Below, piece after piece: positions 30,953 through 40,465 of a DNA stretch of 42,445 nt (positions within the stretch are counted from its first letter, which is position 1; the number at the start of each line of letters is the position of its first letter). The notes below the pieces were generated by a model. The model had not been told where the DNA came from and did not search any database. It saw only the letters and a program-made list of their open reading frames with translations. The stretch is from the NCBI GenBank assembly GCA_030426465.1, contig JAUHYK010000036.1, positions 1 to 42,445 on the forward strand, read 5' to 3'. Position numbers and translations under genes: made by a program. Source of the stretch: Alphaproteobacteria bacterium. GTDB lineage: Bacteria; Pseudomonadota; Alphaproteobacteria; Caulobacterales; Parvularculaceae.

Positions 30953-33331
30953 ATGAGAACGTTGAATACCAGAACGCTGAGAACGTTGTTGCTTGGCGGT
31001 TGTGTTGCTGCGCCTGGCGTTTGCCTGACCGGGGCCGTATATGCGCAAGAGACCGACGAAATCGTCGTAACGGGTCAGGTCATAACGAGGAATCGCACAA
31101 CTTCGGTCAATCCTGAGCTCACCTATGACCGTGAGTTTTTTGAACAGTATGAACCTATTTCCGTTGGCGACGCTTTAAAGAGAACGCCAGGCGTCGCGTT
31201 CACCAGCGACATCGGCGAATATGACGCGCCTCAGCTTCGCGGGCTTGGCAGCGGCTTCACCCAGATACTGATCAATGGGCGTCCTGTTCCCGGCGCCGGC
31301 GGCGACCGCAGCGTTCTGGTGGATCGCATCCCTGCCGAACTCGTAGAACGGATCGAAATCATCCGCAGTCCGAGCGCCGATCTCGACAGTCAGGGCGTCG
31401 GCGGGACCATCAACATCATCCTGAAGGACGGCGCTTCCCTGCCGCCCGGGATCGTTGGACGCGCCTCGGCGCTTTACTACGATTACGATAAAAAGGTGCG
31501 CGGCGCGGGCGCGATCGGTTACGTAGGCCGCAGCGACGATGAGAAACTGACTTTCGCCCTGACCGCCAACGTCCAACAGCGGTACAATCCGAAAGTCACC
31601 GTGGAGGAAGTCTTTTCGGGCGACAATTATTCGTCGCTGGAAGCTGCTTCCGACGCATTTTCCGATACGTCGTCAGGCTCCGTCGTGGGTGACGGTGAAG
31701 AACGCGCGGTTCAATTCGATACGCGCGACAATCTCGATATCTCGTTCAATGGCGACGTGTCCTACCGTTTCGATGACGACAGCGAACTTTCATTCAGGGG
31801 CTTCCTGATTAAAACGGATCGCGATGAACGAGAAGACGGGCTGGTATTTGAAGACAGCCCCACCAACCTTGACGCCATCGAGGCGCAGGACACTAAATTC
31901 AAGCAGCTCAATTTCGGTCTCGACGCTGTTTATGAAAAGCGGTTCGGCGAGAACACCGCCATTCAGTTCGGCGCCCAGTATTCGCAATTCGACAATACTG
32001 AAACGGCGATTGAGCTTGAAGCCGATCCGGACGATCTTGCAGTTCTTCCGACCGAGGCCATTTTATTCGAGGAGCTGAGCATCGCCGATTTCGGTCCGGA
32101 GCAGACCGAAATCGAAGTCTTTGACACTCTGGACAAAGAAATTCAGGCGGATGCAAAGCTTACTCAGAATTTACCGGGCGTCGCCGATATGTTCGGGTTT
32201 GTCAGTGTCGAGGCGAAAACCGGCTTTCAGGGCAAATTCCGCGACCGCGATTCGTCCCTTCAGGTCGCCGAGTTCGATGACGGCGTGCAGGAACCGTTCG
32301 AGCCCGCGGCCGGCGGAGGCGTCTTCAATCTGAAGGAAAACCGATATGATGGTTTCATTACCGTTGAATGGGTTTTGAGCGATCGCGCCAGTCTTGAGAC
32401 CGGCGCGCGTCTGGAACACACCGTGACGAAGGAAAGCGGCGATCTGTTCACGCCTATCAAGCTGACAGACACGCAACTTAATCCCTCAGCCCATTTCCAG
32501 TACGATCTGAACGAGTGGGCGTCATTTCGGGCAAGCTTTGCGAAGACCGTGCGGCGCCCGAGCTTTGAGCAGCGCATTCCCTTTGAAGATATAGACGAGC
32601 CAGAAGATGATGATGTGACGGCTGGAAATCCGTTTCTTGTCACGGAAACATCGCTAGGCTTCGACGCCGGATTCGAATTCCAGCTTCCGGGGCGCGGCAT
32701 TATGGGCGTCAACGCATTTTACCGGGATATTGACGACCTCATTCAGCTCGTTCAGGTCGATCTCGACCCGGATGACGATCCCATGACGCCAGGCGGCCTT
32801 TATTCCTTCCGGAATACCGGAAAGGCGAAAGTCTACGGTTTCGAGTTCGATCTTAGTACGTCCCTTGCAGCTTTGGGAATGCCGGACACGGGCCTGTTTG
32901 CCAACTACACGCGCCTGTATTCAGAGCGGTTCGACCCGAATTTCGCCCGGGAGGTTCGCGTCAATCAACAACCAACCTATGTCTATAATGTCGGCGTGAC
33001 GCAATCGATTCCGAGTGTCGATGTCAGCTTTGGCGCCAGCTATCAGAAACAGGGTCAGTACACGTCGCACTTTTTCGGTGAGATCGAGCGTGGGAACACT
33101 GACGGAAATCTCGAATTATTCATCGAAAAGCGATTTAAAGAGACTGTCGTCCTACGCCTCAGCGGCAACAATGTGCTTGACGCCAGCACCTTCCAGACCG
33201 AAGAGAATTTCGGCGGGGATACAGGCGCTGAGATCATCGATAATGCGATCGCCGGCAATGTCGACGGGTACGAAATCGAACGCGAGCAATCGACGCCGGT
33301 TGTTCAATTGACATTGCGAGTGGCTCTTTAG
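30953..33331 (+). CDS. TonB-dependent receptor, phytate locus
   Basis: The 792-residue receptor starts at ATG 30953 behind GGGAGGGAAAAGA. A signal peptide ends near AVYAQE, followed by a TonB box (DEIVVTGQ). The plug has VGDALKRTPGVAF, LRGLGSGFTQILINGRP and VERIEIIRSPSADLDSQGVGGTINI, then a 22-strand-type barrel rich in D/E loops, with a repeated arginine-flanked segment (AKTVRRPSFEQRIPFEDI) and a final strand VVQLTLRVAL. Such receptors pull large or scarce ligands across the outer membrane using TonB energy. Its promoter is back-to-back with that of the phytase operon, so phytate or an inositol phosphate is the likely ligand; this is inferred. Confidence 0.9.
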   Translation: MRTLNTRTLRTLLLGGCVAAPGVCLTGAVYAQETDEIVVTGQVITRNRTTSVNPELTYDREFFEQYEPISVGDALKRTPGVAFTSDIGEYDAPQLRGLGSGFTQILINGRPVPGAGGDRSVLVDRIPAELVERIEIIRSPSADLDSQGVGGTINIILKDGASLPPGIVGRASALYYDYDKKVRGAGAIGYVGRSDDEKLTFALTANVQQRYNPKVTVEEVFSGDNYSSLEAASDAFSDTSSGSVVGDGEERAVQFDTRDNLDISFNGDVSYRFDDDSELSFRGFLIKTDRDEREDGLVFEDSPTNLDAIEAQDTKFKQLNFGLDAVYEKRFGENTAIQFGAQYSQFDNTETAIELEADPDDLAVLPTEAILFEELSIADFGPEQTEIEVFDTLDKEIQADAKLTQNLPGVADMFGFVSVEAKTGFQGKFRDRDSSLQVAEFDDGVQEPFEPAAGGGVFNLKENRYDGFITVEWVLSDRASLETGARLEHTVTKESGDLFTPIKLTDTQLNPSAHFQYDLNEWASFRASFAKTVRRPSFEQRIPFEDIDEPEDDDVTAGNPFLVTETSLGFDAGFEFQLPGRGIMGVNAFYRDIDDLIQLVQVDLDPDDDPMTPGGLYSFRNTGKAKVYGFEFDLSTSLAALGMPDTGLFANYTRLYSERFDPNFAREVRVNQQPTYVYNVGVTQSIPSVDVSFGASYQKQGQYTSHFFGEIERGNTDGNLELFIEKRFKETVVLRLSGNNVLDASTFQTEENFGGDTGAEIIDNAIAGNVDGYEIEREQSTPVVQLTLRVAL

Positions 33332-33370
33332 GTTGCGTCCCGGTTTACTCTCCCTTTGAACGCGACAGTT

Positions 33371-33405
33371 GGCGGCCGCGCAAGCGGCCGCCATACTCCT
33401 TTTGA
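33371..33405 (+). terminator. GC hairpin between the two receptor genes
   Basis: GGCGGCCGC (33371-33379) and GCGGCCGCC (33384-33392) form a perfect 9-bp stem with GCAA loop, followed by ATACTCCTTTTG. The tract is weak, so partial termination (attenuation) between the receptors is likelier than a full stop. Confidence 0.5.
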
Positions 33406-33451
33406 GGTGTTGCACGGGCGGATGTCGGCTTTAAAAAGAAGTCAGGCGCAC

Positions 33452-35524
33452 ATGAAGTCCTCATTGTTTTCGGTTGTCGCTGTCGTTTCAGTCGCCGCGA
33501 GCCAATTGGCGCAGGCGCAAGACGTCACTGAAAACTCGTGCGAAGCTCAAACCGGATGCGCGAGTTCTTACCCCGCTTCCTTTTTCGCGCAATTTCGCCC
33601 GGTGACCGCGCTTGACATGGTGCGGCGCTTGCCGGGATTTCAAATAGCGGACGGCGAGGAGACTCGCGGCTTCGGTGGGGCGTCAGGCAACATTCTCATC
33701 AATGGCGAACGGCCAAGCGCCAAATCAGATACGGTTTCGGATATTCTCGAACGCATACCGGCGGAAAGCGTGTCTCGAATTGACGTCATTCGCGGTCCCT
33801 TTGCGCGGTCGGATTTGCGCGGTCAGACGTTAGTGGCGAGTGTTTATTTAAAGCCGCAAAGCGCGGGCGTCCTGACCTGGGAAAGCGGCGGCGACATTCT
33901 TCTGCGTTCGAACACGTTTTCCCCATTCGCATCTATTTCTTACTCAGGGGAATGGAATGCCGCCGAATATGTTTTTGGCGTTTCTGTTGAGCAAGACCGG
34001 GATTTGCTGTCAGGCGCCGAATTACTTACGGATGAAATTGGCGCGCCGGCGGAATTCAGGGATGAAACTGAACGCGAGAAGGGCCGTGAGATTGTCGTCA
34101 GCCTCAGCTCCAATTTTGATCTGGCGGGCGGGCGCGCCAGTTTCAATGGAAGAGGAGCGACTGAAAAGGCGGTTGCGGTCGAAATATCGGATCGCACGCC
34201 GGTCAATGTTGGCCTGATTGACTATACAGTGCTCCAATCGTCGACAAAGAAGCTTCGTTCGTTCGAGGCCGGAGTGGATTACGAAAAGGCGTTGCCGGTT
34301 GGCTGGAATGTTAAAATCCTTGGACTGTACCGCCGGGATCGCCTGCCAGAATTTGAAGAATTGAGTGATCCGGATCCTGCAGTCCCTGGCCGAACGGAAC
34401 TCAGCATCAGCACGGTGCGGGCGCGCACGAGCGAACTGATCGGGCGAACCGCCGTAGAATACGATGGCGTGACGGGCCACCTCATCGAAGGAGCCGTGGA
34501 AGCAGCAAGAAACACCCTCGACAACAGGCAGATGTTAATAGTCGATGAGGGCGGCGGTTTTCTGCCTGAAATCGTGCCGGGTGCGAATGCAAGCGTGTCG
34601 GAAGAGAGGGTAGAGGCGAGCCTTCAGGATTCCTGGCGGCTGGGAGCTCTGACGCTGGAGACCGGGCTAGGGATCGAGGCGTCAACAATTCGCCAGTCTG
34701 GCGATGTTGCCTCTAGTCAGAGCCTGTTTTATGTGCGGCCGTCCCTCTCCGCGCTCTATGCGAGGACGGGCGCTCAGCAATTTCAGGCGAGTTTTCGCCG
34801 GGAGGTCGCGCAACTTGATTTTTTTGATTTTGTGAGCGCTTCCGATTTTGATGACCAGGATCTGGCGCTCGGCAATCCGGAACTGAGACCAGAGACGACC
34901 TGGGTGGCGGAGGTCGCATTGCGCCAGCGCTTTGGGGAAGCGGGCGCGCTTAATCTTGCTCTCTACAGGCATTGGGTCTCGGACGTTCAGGATTTGCTGC
35001 CCCTCCAGGACGGAGATGAGACGCCAGGCAATATTGGCGATGGTCACCGTTGGGGCGTTAAAGCGGATGGCGCGCTTCCACTGGACTGGGCGGGCCTTTC
35101 AAATGCGCGGCTCGACTTTGAGGGGGAATGGCGACGCAGCCGCGTCATCGACCCTGTCACCGGCGCCGCGCGCCGGTTCTCAAATGAACAACGCTGGATT
35201 GCATCCGCAGAATTCCGGCAGGATTTTACGGAGCAGCGGTGGGCGTGGGGCTGGGAGCTCGATCTGGGCGCGCCGGAGTTTGAGTTCGGTCTTGATGAGT
35301 TCGTCAGATCGAAGGAAGGGGCGGATCTCGATCTTTATTGGGAATCGACTTGGCTGAAGAGCGTAAAGCTAAGGATCGAGTTGAAAAACATGTTGCGCGG
35401 AGGCGATAGCCGATTGCGCACCAGGTTTGATGGTGCGCGGGACCTGTCTCCCGTGGCTCTGGAAGAGCTACGCGACAGGCATGGCGCGCGTGCGCTATCT
35501 ATTGTCTTTAGCGGAACGATCTAG
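33452..35524 (+). CDS. TonB-dependent receptor-like protein, second in the phytate locus
   Basis: The 690-residue protein has a signal peptide (MKSSLFSVVAVVSVAASQLAQAQ) and a short plug with ALDMVRRLPGFQ, RGFGGASGNILINGERP and ERIPAESVSRIDVIRGPF, then a barrel. There is no clear TonB box between the signal peptide and the plug. The subfamily is common in sphingomonads and Caulobacterales; ligands are mostly unknown. ATG 33452 is chosen because the signal peptide begins there; ATG 33422 and 33356 are in frame. It is 120 bases after the first receptor, past a GC hairpin, and probably read through at a lower level. It ends 81 bases before the right att copy, so it is the last gene of the island. 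Confidence 0.82.
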   Translation: MKSSLFSVVAVVSVAASQLAQAQDVTENSCEAQTGCASSYPASFFAQFRPVTALDMVRRLPGFQIADGEETRGFGGASGNILINGERPSAKSDTVSDILERIPAESVSRIDVIRGPFARSDLRGQTLVASVYLKPQSAGVLTWESGGDILLRSNTFSPFASISYSGEWNAAEYVFGVSVEQDRDLLSGAELLTDEIGAPAEFRDETEREKGREIVVSLSSNFDLAGGRASFNGRGATEKAVAVEISDRTPVNVGLIDYTVLQSSTKKLRSFEAGVDYEKALPVGWNVKILGLYRRDRLPEFEELSDPDPAVPGRTELSISTVRARTSELIGRTAVEYDGVTGHLIEGAVEAARNTLDNRQMLIVDEGGGFLPEIVPGANASVSEERVEASLQDSWRLGALTLETGLGIEASTIRQSGDVASSQSLFYVRPSLSALYARTGAQQFQASFRREVAQLDFFDFVSASDFDDQDLALGNPELRPETTWVAEVALRQRFGEAGALNLALYRHWVSDVQDLLPLQDGDETPGNIGDGHRWGVKADGALPLDWAGLSNARLDFEGEWRRSRVIDPVTGAARRFSNEQRWIASAEFRQDFTEQRWAWGWELDLGAPEFEFGLDEFVRSKEGADLDLYWESTWLKSVKLRIELKNMLRGGDSRLRTRFDGARDLSPVALEELRDRHGARALSIVFSGTI

Positions 35525-35605
35525 TTCGCAGACGTTTTTTGAGAAATTTGACGAGACCGTCGTATATCGTATCCTAGTTGCCAAGTTTGATATCCGAAGC
35601 AGATT

Positions 35606-35651
35606 CCTGTCACGCCGGAGGTCGCGGGTTCAAGTCCCGTCACTCGCGCCA
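35606..35651 (+). repeat. Right attachment repeat: 3' fragment of tRNA-Asp
   Basis: 46 bp identical to the 3' part of tRNA-Asp (13663-13708), in the same orientation, without the 5' half, so it cannot make a tRNA. It closes the phytate/inositol island. Confidence 0.88.
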
Positions 35652-36528
35652 TACTTTTCTTTGAATTCAGATGGTTATGAAGGCTGGCTTTGGTGTGCGC
35701 ATGTCCCAAAGGGTGCTGGGTAAGCGCATGGTAAGCGGTTCAAATCCAAAACCTACAAAAATGGGCAATCGCGAACGGTGTCAGCACAATCGATCGTCAG
35801 TTTCAAAAGGGCGAGCCGATAAATCCGCCCTTCTGAATACCCTGATAGCTGCTTGGTCCAGTTGTTTCTGATGAGCTAAAAACCAACTTCAAAAAAATCT
35901 TAAGGCCGTTCGACGGCTACTCGGGCTAACAAGCTACCGCCTTCATGATGTGATGCATAATGGTGCCGCCGGTTCTCACAGTAACACTGCCTCCCCTTTG
36001 TGAATGCGTATCGAACTTTATGTCAGGCACCACAGGCTGAATTTCGGGCGATATTACAAGAAGTTAGTCTGTCTGAATGATGGACAATATACTGATAAAT
36101 CAACCGATTGCGTAGGGTTCATTGTGCCGCGTCTGATTTTGCCCCGTCATTCGTCCAGGGCTTCATGCATAACTTGAGTAGCGGGTAAGGGTTCGGAGGC
36201 GTCAGGAAGTTCAGGCGAGTTAACCCACGCTAGAAGAGCGGGGGCTTTGTGCTCAGCTATTTTCGCAAGATGCTCGCGGACTTAGAGCGCTGAGAAATAT
36301 CCCTTCAAACTAAGGATATTGCGTCGGACATCGCTCCACCGGAATTCCGGGTTCAGTTCGTCATCAATGCATTCATGGCCATGCTGCTCTGATGGCTCGA
36401 CCGAGGTGTCAATCATTCGCTTCGCCGGGCTGAAGCCTCATGTTTCGCCGCTTGGCGGAGAAAGGACTCGACATCGGCCGTTGAGTTGACGCGCCGCTGA
36501 TTGCGGGCTCAGCACTCGACTGGTCTAC
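35652..36528. other. 877-bp decayed region after the right att site
   Basis: No intact gene. It begins with a second paired heptamer GGTAAGC-GCAT-GGTAAGC (35719-35736), 68 bases past the att copy, matching the left arm in form and distance. A 66-codon plus-strand frame at 35671-35871 has no family resemblance. The right half holds a possible degraded minus-strand ORF. Confidence 0.5.
36147..36500 (-). pseudogene. Possible degraded ORF, family not recognised
   Basis: Read on the minus strand, a protein-like frame appears in pieces: about 30 residues including ADVESFLRQAAKHEAS (near 36480-36420), then a frame change near 36413, then a segment starting at ATG 36416 with DELNPEFRWSDVRRNILSLK, an internal TAA at 36282-36284, and continuation with REHLAKIAEHKAPALLAW to TGA at 36147-36149. 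Codon use in the pieces looks coding, and the two lesions suggest decay. I do not recognise the family; a remnant of mobile-element cargo is only a guess from its place beside an att site. Confidence 0.3.
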
Positions 36529-37464
36529 CTATTTGGCTTTGGCGCGCTTGCGTCTTACAGTCCGGGACATCGCAAGTTCCAGCGCTTCGTCTCGAACCTC
36601 TTCAAGAATTTTCAAGAATGACTCGGTGAGGCGGGACGGTGGTTTGTGTTTGGGTAGAAAAAGCATGTATTCAAACTGAACTTCTGGCTCAAAGCGGCGT
36701 GCTTCGAGATGACGCTCGATGAAATCCATGGCCGTGATCGGATTGATGATTGAAACGCCGACGCCCTTGAGAACAAGGCCGCAGATAGTCGCCGCATATT
36801 GCGTTTCGACGATGATGTTTCTCGAAACGCGGGCTTTTTCAAATACACGGTCGATTCGCGCACGCGAAAGATCTTCGAGCGCCAATGAAATAAACGGCTC
36901 GCTTTCGAAATCTTTCGGCTTGACGACGTCGAGCGCGCCCATGCGATGGCCCGGCGGAAAAACACACACGCCTGGTACGCTTGTGAACAGGCGCGCGTCC
37001 ACGCCCGGATATTCGCCGGGACGGGCGAGTCCCAAATCGAACTGCTGCGCCGCGACCCATTGCCGAACTGTAGAAGAGCTTCGTGTTTGCAGTTGCACGG
37101 TTACGGACGGGTGCTGCGCGTGAAACTTCTGAATAACGGACGGCAAGAAGCCCATTGCTAGCGCTGGCAGGCTTGCGATCCGCAATTGACCCGATCGAAA
37201 GTTTCGAATGTCATCGGCGGCCCGCTTTAGCGTGTCGAGCCCTGCGAAATTACGGTCGACTTCCTGGAAGAAGGATTCCGCTTCCGGCGTCGGCGCCAGC
37301 GCGCTTCCCTTTTCACGCACGAACAGACTGAAGCCGACGACGTGTTCAAGGTCGGCGATCAGCCGGCTTACCGCAGGCTGGGAGACGTGCAGGAATTCAG
37401 CCGCATTCGTCACCGAACCAGTCATCATTACAGCGCGAAAAGCGTCCAGTTGGCGGAGATTCAT
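36529..37464 (-). CDS. LysR-family transcriptional regulator
   Basis: The 311-residue protein has the LysR helix-turn-helix at 1-60 (MNLRQLDAFRAVMMTGSVTNAAEFLHVSQPAVSRLIADLE) and a periplasmic-binding-protein-like effector domain at about 90-300. The C-terminus is basic (SRTVRRKRAKAK). It is transcribed away from the lyase-permease genes across a 293-bp gap, the classic arrangement for a LysR activator of the divergent operon. The effector is perhaps an amino acid, by context only. No obvious strong ribosome site precedes ATG 37464. Confidence 0.88.
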   Translation of the reverse strand: MNLRQLDAFRAVMMTGSVTNAAEFLHVSQPAVSRLIADLEHVVGFSLFVREKGSALAPTPEAESFFQEVDRNFAGLDTLKRAADDIRNFRSGQLRIASLPALAMGFLPSVIQKFHAQHPSVTVQLQTRSSSTVRQWVAAQQFDLGLARPGEYPGVDARLFTSVPGVCVFPPGHRMGALDVVKPKDFESEPFISLALEDLSRARIDRVFEKARVSRNIIVETQYAATICGLVLKGVGVSIINPITAMDFIERHLEARRFEPEVQFEYMLFLPKHKPPSRLTESFLKILEEVRDEALELAMSRTVRRKRAKAK

Positions 37465-37573
37465 TAAGTTGTCCCGAGGGTCATTACATTCCCGAATACC
37501 CTAGCCACATTTTTCTATTTTACAACATGACTCAGCTGGCGCTGAATGCGGCAAGAGACTTTGAAAGGAGTTT

Positions 37574-37741
37574 ATGAAGACGAATAAGAGTAAGCGATCC
37601 CGGCCTGTGCCGGGACCGGGGAGACTGCGCCTGACACACCGGTCTGATTCACGCGCATCGCTTGCCGAAAGTCGAAATTCTTTAAACGGATATATTAACA
37701 GATGTACGAAATTCGACAGGCGGTTGACCATAGAACTATAA
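37574..37741 (+). CDS. Possible 55-codon basic leader ORF
   Basis: ATG 37574 follows AAAGGAG after three bases and is open for 55 codons to TAA 37739-37741. The product is very basic at the start (MKTNKSKRSRPVPGPGRLRL) and has no recognised family. It lies in the LysR-lyase gap and ends 16 bases before the lyase start, so it could be a leader peptide or chance. A TCCCGGC/GCCGGGA hairpin (37598-37615) falls inside it. The ribosome-site spacing is shorter than usual. Confidence 0.3.
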   Translation: MKTNKSKRSRPVPGPGRLRLTHRSDSRASLAESRNSLNGYINRCTKFDRRLTIEL

Positions 37742-37757
37742 AGACAGGGGGAATGCG

Positions 37758-39005
37758 GTGAAGGCGGATAATAACCCGTACACTGACATAATTGATGATA
37801 AAAAATCGCAAAAGAGCGCGAAAAAGGAAGTCTTGAGGCAGGCGACGGTCGCGACGCATGGCGGCCCGAGACCTTCGGAACAGGCCGGCATCCTCAATCC
37901 GCCGGTTTATCGCGCCTCGACTGTCTTCTATCCTACTGTCGAGGCCTATAAGCGCCGACATGACGGATATTACGACGATGTGATCTACGGGCTTTATGGC
38001 ACCAAAACCACATTTGCACTAGCGGACGCAATTTCGAAACTGGAGAATGCAAGCGATACGTTGATCACCTCGTCCGGCACAGCGGCGAATGCGCTGGCGG
38101 CGGCGGCTTTTTTGAGCGCCGGAGATCATCTGCTCGCCGCCGATTGCGTTTACGGCACGACGCGAAAGTTTTTCGAGACAATTCTGAAGCGGTTCGGCGT
38201 CGAGATCTCATACTTCAATCCAAGAATCGGTGATGAGATACGATCTAAATTTCGCAGCAATACACGCGCCGTGTTTCTTGAATCGCCTGGTTCGCAATTG
38301 TTCGAGATGATTGACATCCCTGTTGTGGTCGAGGCGGCGAGAGCGGCGGGAGCGATCACACTGATCGACAACACATGGGCGACGCCGCTGTACTATCGTC
38401 CTCTCGATCATGGCGTCGATGTATCGATTCAGTCGGGCACGAAGTATTTTTCAGGCCATTCGGACATCATGCTTGGGTCGATCAGCGTGCGAAGCCGATC
38501 TCATTTTGAGAAGATCAAGGATATGGCCGGGCGCTGGGGCAATAGCGCCAGCCCGGATGACTGTTATCTCGCGCATCGCGGTTTGCGTACGCTGGACGTG
38601 CGCATGGAGCGCCATCAGCAAAACGCGTTTTGCCTGATCGAGTGGCTAGCGCAGCAGCCGGAAGTGGCGCGGATACGCTATCCGGCGCTTAAGGACGATC
38701 CGGGTTATGATATCTGGCGGCGCGATTACGATGGCGCGTCGGGATTATTCGGCGTCGAGCTTGCTAGAATGAGCGATCAAGCGGCGTCGGCGTTTTTCGA
38801 CCATTTGTCGCTCTTCGGCCTGGGCTCCAGCTGGGGCGGGTATGAGAGCCTGCTGGTGCCGGCCTGGCCGAAACCTGTCCGGGTAGCGAGCGTAATTGAC
38901 GAAGACTGTGAACTTATCCGCGTGCATGCAGGCCTTGAGGACCCGGCGGACCTGATCGCTGATCTTGAGGCGGCGTTTGCCCGCATGCGTGCCGTCACAT
39001 CGTAA
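37758..39005 (+). CDS. metC: Cystathionine beta-lyase-like PLP enzyme
   Basis: The 415-residue Cys/Met-metabolism PLP enzyme has the substrate loop YGLYGTKTTFALADAISKLEN, the cofactor stretch TLIDNTWATPLYYRPLDHGVDVSIQSGTKYFSGHSD with lysine K229, and the C-terminal GSSWGGYESLL. The last motif with W marks MetC-type beta-lyases rather than gamma-synthases. It would cleave cystathionine or cystine-like substrates to a thiol, pyruvate and ammonia. A roughly 25-residue charged N-terminal extension precedes the fold. The start is GTG 37758 behind AGGGGG. Beside a permease and a LysR gene, it may serve amino-acid use rather than methionine synthesis. Confidence 0.83.
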   Translation: MKADNNPYTDIIDDKKSQKSAKKEVLRQATVATHGGPRPSEQAGILNPPVYRASTVFYPTVEAYKRRHDGYYDDVIYGLYGTKTTFALADAISKLENASDTLITSSGTAANALAAAAFLSAGDHLLAADCVYGTTRKFFETILKRFGVEISYFNPRIGDEIRSKFRSNTRAVFLESPGSQLFEMIDIPVVVEAARAAGAITLIDNTWATPLYYRPLDHGVDVSIQSGTKYFSGHSDIMLGSISVRSRSHFEKIKDMAGRWGNSASPDDCYLAHRGLRTLDVRMERHQQNAFCLIEWLAQQPEVARIRYPALKDDPGYDIWRRDYDGASGLFGVELARMSDQAASAFFDHLSLFGLGSSWGGYESLLVPAWPKPVRVASVIDEDCELIRVHAGLEDPADLIADLEAAFARMRAVTS

Positions 39006-39063
39006 TAATCCGCTTTGTGGTGACCTGAAGAGAAATAAAACGAACAGACAATGGAGCATCAAC

Positions 39064-40371
39064 TTGGCGGATAATACTGAGCTTGCGCGAACAACCGGAC
39101 GCATTGGAACGGGCGTCATCGCCTTGAACGGGATCATCGGCTCAGGGATTTTCGCCTTGCCTGCCGTCGCGATGCAACAAGCCGGGTATTTCAGTCCGTG
39201 GGTTTTTCTGATCGCCGCGTTGCTGATCACAACAATCGCTTTGTCGTTTGCAAGAGCGGCGAGTTTTTTTAAGGAAACCGGGGGGCCGATTGTCTACACG
39301 ACCCATTCCTTCGGCCGGTTTGTCGGATTCCAGACAGGGTGGCTGCTTTATATCAGCCGCGTCGCGGGGCTTGCGGCGAGCTCGAACCTGCTCGTGAGCT
39401 ATGCAAGCTGGTTCCTGCCGGCGCTTGATACGCCCCTGATCCGGCCAATGGCAGTTGCAATGCTGATTTCTTTCTACACCTGGATCAACTATATCGGCGT
39501 GCGCAACAGTCTGACGCTGCTTTATGTCCTGACGATCTTGAAGCTTGCGCCGCTGTTTCTTCTCGTGCTGTTCGGCCTGCCGTCAACGGAACTGGACGCC
39601 ATCATAGGCGCGAGCGTTCCCGAAATGAGAGCGCTTGGAGAAGCGATCCTCATCCTCATGTACGCGTTTATCGGTTTTGAAGTGGCGGTCATTAACGCCG
39701 GCGAGTCAAAGAATCCGAAGGCCGACATTCCCATTGCATTAGTAACGACCGTTGCGCTGGTCTCGGTCTTCTATATCGCAATCCAGGTCGTCTCGATTTC
39801 AGTCGATCCGGCTATTGCGGAAACGAAAACGCCGCTCGCTCAGGTTGCTGAACGACTCATCGGTCCCATCGGGGCGTCCATTTTGGCGTTGGGGGCCGTT
39901 TTTTCGATCGCGGGCTCCAGCGCCACGTCGATGCTCGTGGGACCGCGATTGACCTTCGCCCTGAGCAAGCAGGAAACGATACCTAAATGGTTCGCAGCGG
40001 TTCATCCGAAGTTCGGGACACCGGGCAATTCCATCCTGTTTTGCGGCGGCCTCGGGATTTTGCTCGGCGTTAGCGGCGGATTTGTCTGGCTGGCGACGGT
40101 TAGCACGCTGGTACGTTTCATTACCTATGCGTTGACCATCGCGTCCTTGCCGCGGATAGAAAAAACAATGGACAAAGACCCGCGACAATTCGCGATTCCT
40201 GGCGGTTTGATCGTGCCCGTTTTCGCCTTCCTGCTTTCGATCTGGTTGGTAGGACATGCTTCATTAAAGGCGTGGGCCGCAGCGATCTTTTTGTCGCTGA
40301 TCGGAAGCGCATTTTATTTCATCAGACGCCAGCGCTTTATCACAAGGACGGCGCAACTAAAGCAACGGTAG
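39064..40371 (+). CDS. APC-family amino-acid permease
   Basis: The 435-residue protein has about 12 transmembrane helices and the APC landmarks GTGVIALNGIIGSGIFALPAV in TM1 and ILILMYAFIGFEVAVINAGESKNPKADIP around TM6. The start is TTG 39064 with GGAG 8 bases upstream; the frame reaches back into metC but without a ribosome site. It follows metC after 58 bases, probably on one transcript. It would import an amino acid, possibly the substrate of the neighbouring PLP enzymes. Substrate unknown. Confidence 0.85.
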   Translation: MADNTELARTTGRIGTGVIALNGIIGSGIFALPAVAMQQAGYFSPWVFLIAALLITTIALSFARAASFFKETGGPIVYTTHSFGRFVGFQTGWLLYISRVAGLAASSNLLVSYASWFLPALDTPLIRPMAVAMLISFYTWINYIGVRNSLTLLYVLTILKLAPLFLLVLFGLPSTELDAIIGASVPEMRALGEAILILMYAFIGFEVAVINAGESKNPKADIPIALVTTVALVSVFYIAIQVVSISVDPAIAETKTPLAQVAERLIGPIGASILALGAVFSIAGSSATSMLVGPRLTFALSKQETIPKWFAAVHPKFGTPGNSILFCGGLGILLGVSGGFVWLATVSTLVRFITYALTIASLPRIEKTMDKDPRQFAIPGGLIVPVFAFLLSIWLVGHASLKAWAAAIFLSLIGSAFYFIRRQRFITRTAQLKQR

Positions 40372-40465
40372 CAAATTCAGTTTCATGATCGAAAACCATT
40401 TCAGCTACTTCGGGTGGCTAAAGCGACAAAAGCTCTAATCAGAAATACTTCGAAATGAGAGATTC

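Noticed and set aside
35671-35871. 66-codon plus-strand ORF after the right att copy
   Set aside because: No family resemblance, and it covers the paired heptamers; taken as chance.
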